Shown here: positions 6,233-6,683 of the stretch, piece after piece
Layout: each line of letters opens with the position of its first letter
Position numbering within the stretch: the stretch's first letter is position 1
Source: Dehalococcoidia bacterium
GTDB lineage: Bacteria; Chloroflexota; Dehalococcoidia; Dehalococcoidales; W693
DNA: 6,683 nucleotides
Assembly (NCBI GenBank): GCA_030627335.1
Contig: DAOUSH010000021.1
Coordinates: 1-6,683 of the forward strand
Direction of reading: 5' to 3'
Notes under the pieces: model-generated
Told to the model about the DNA's origin: nothing
Databases searched by the model: none
What the model saw: only the letters and a program-made list of their open reading frames with translations
Position numbers and translations under genes: made by a program

Positions 6233-6683
6233 AAGCTGTCCTGAAATTGAGTTCGGCGCCACAGAATCTGCACTTCGAGCTTGCCAGGCCTGTTACCTCT
6301 GTCTGGTAGCCGTATCGCTTGACGGCGGTCTTACCGCAGGAGTAGCAGACGGTGCTCTCACTGCCGTGCCCCGGGACATTGCCGGCATAAATGAATTTAA
6401 GCCCGGCTTTCTTACCGATATCGGCGGCATGCTCCAGTGTGGATACCGGGGTCGGGGGTAAATCGGCGAGGTAGTGGTTGGGGTAGAACCCGGTTACATG
6501 CCAGGGCGTCAGCTCGCCCAGCTCGTCGTGTATCCATCTGGCGATGCCCTCGAGCTGTTGGTCGTCATCGTTCATGGTAGGTATGATGTTGGTAACAACC
6601 TCAATATGCATCCGCCACTTATCTTTAGCCCTCTTGGCGACATCGAGGATACCGCGCCAGTGGCTTATCTTCGCCAGCTGGCG
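6231..6683 (-). CDS. amrS: AmmeMemoRadiSam system radical SAM enzyme, C-terminal part (N-terminus beyond window edge)
   Basis: The frame stays open from the right window edge, so the internal ATG at 6611 is not the start. The 150 visible residues contain the end of a radical SAM barrel of the pyruvate-formate-lyase-activase-like type: WRMHIEVVTNIIPTMNDD (visible residues 23-40), in which the beta strand and IIP-x-MND turn are typical, and TPWHVTGFYPN. The family-typical stretch YAGNVPGHGSESTVC leads to two Cys pairs (C113-x2-C116 and C138-x2-C141) that look like a zinc-ribbon or an extra iron-sulfur site. The radical SAM CxxxCxxC motif itself would lie outside the window. The enzyme would cleave S-adenosylmethionine to start radical chemistry on an unknown substrate. 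It is immediately upstream of the Memo-AMMECR1 fusion, which defines the AmmeMemoRadiSam arrangement. Confidence 0.9.
   Translation of the reverse strand, partial: RQLAKISHWRGILDVAKRAKDKWRMHIEVVTNIIPTMNDDDQQLEGIARWIHDELGELTPWHVTGFYPNHYLADLPPTPVSTLEHAADIGKKAGLKFIYAGNVPGHGSESTVCYSCGKTAVKRYGYQTEVTGLASSKCRFCGAELNFRTA

Overview
The window looks like bacterial chromosome with a moderate to high G+C content. The encoded protein types and the stand-alone Memo/AMMECR1/radical-SAM cluster fit an anaerobic bacterium. A Chloroflexota (Dehalococcoidia-like) source is my best guess, but it rests on the general look of the proteins and is weak. Apart from one gene at the left edge, everything is on the minus strand.

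Layout on the minus strand, in transcription order. (1) Positions 6683-6231 hold the C-terminal part of an AmmeMemoRadiSam-type radical SAM protein, cut by the right window edge. (2) Positions 6218-4902 hold a fused Memo-AMMECR1 protein. Its Shine-Dalgarno overlaps the stop codon of the radical SAM gene, so all three parts of the AmmeMemoRadiSam system sit in one operon as two polypeptides. (3) Positions 4901-4694 are an AT-rich gap. It contains a weak terminator-like hairpin, an in-frame copy of the last codons of the AMMECR1 domain (an apparent gene-end remnant), and a good sigma-70-type promoter with a G-rich tract at the predicted start site. (4) A second operon follows: a CPA1-type cation/proton antiporter with a C-terminal RCK/TrkA-N domain (4693-2885), a small two-helix membrane protein with a PH-like soluble part (2888-2379, ATGA overlap) and the replication-associated AAA+ ATPase RarA (2404-1040). 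(5) An initiator tRNA-fMet gene (951-877, CCA encoded) has its own consensus promoter (998-969).

On the plus strand, 1-752 is the C-terminal part of a GT4 glycosyltransferase, convergent with the tRNA gene. It is much more AT-rich (about 42-44% G+C in the lines I counted, against up to 65-70% in parts of rarA). It lies on the 3' side of the tRNA gene, which is where integrated islands often begin. The 124 bases between it and the tRNA gene hold two short hairpins and no gene.

No CRISPR array, insertion sequence or origin is visible. The most unusual items are the Memo-AMMECR1 fusion with its radical SAM partner, the duplicated gene tail at 4776-4805, and the coupled membrane protein of unknown function between the antiporter and rarA.
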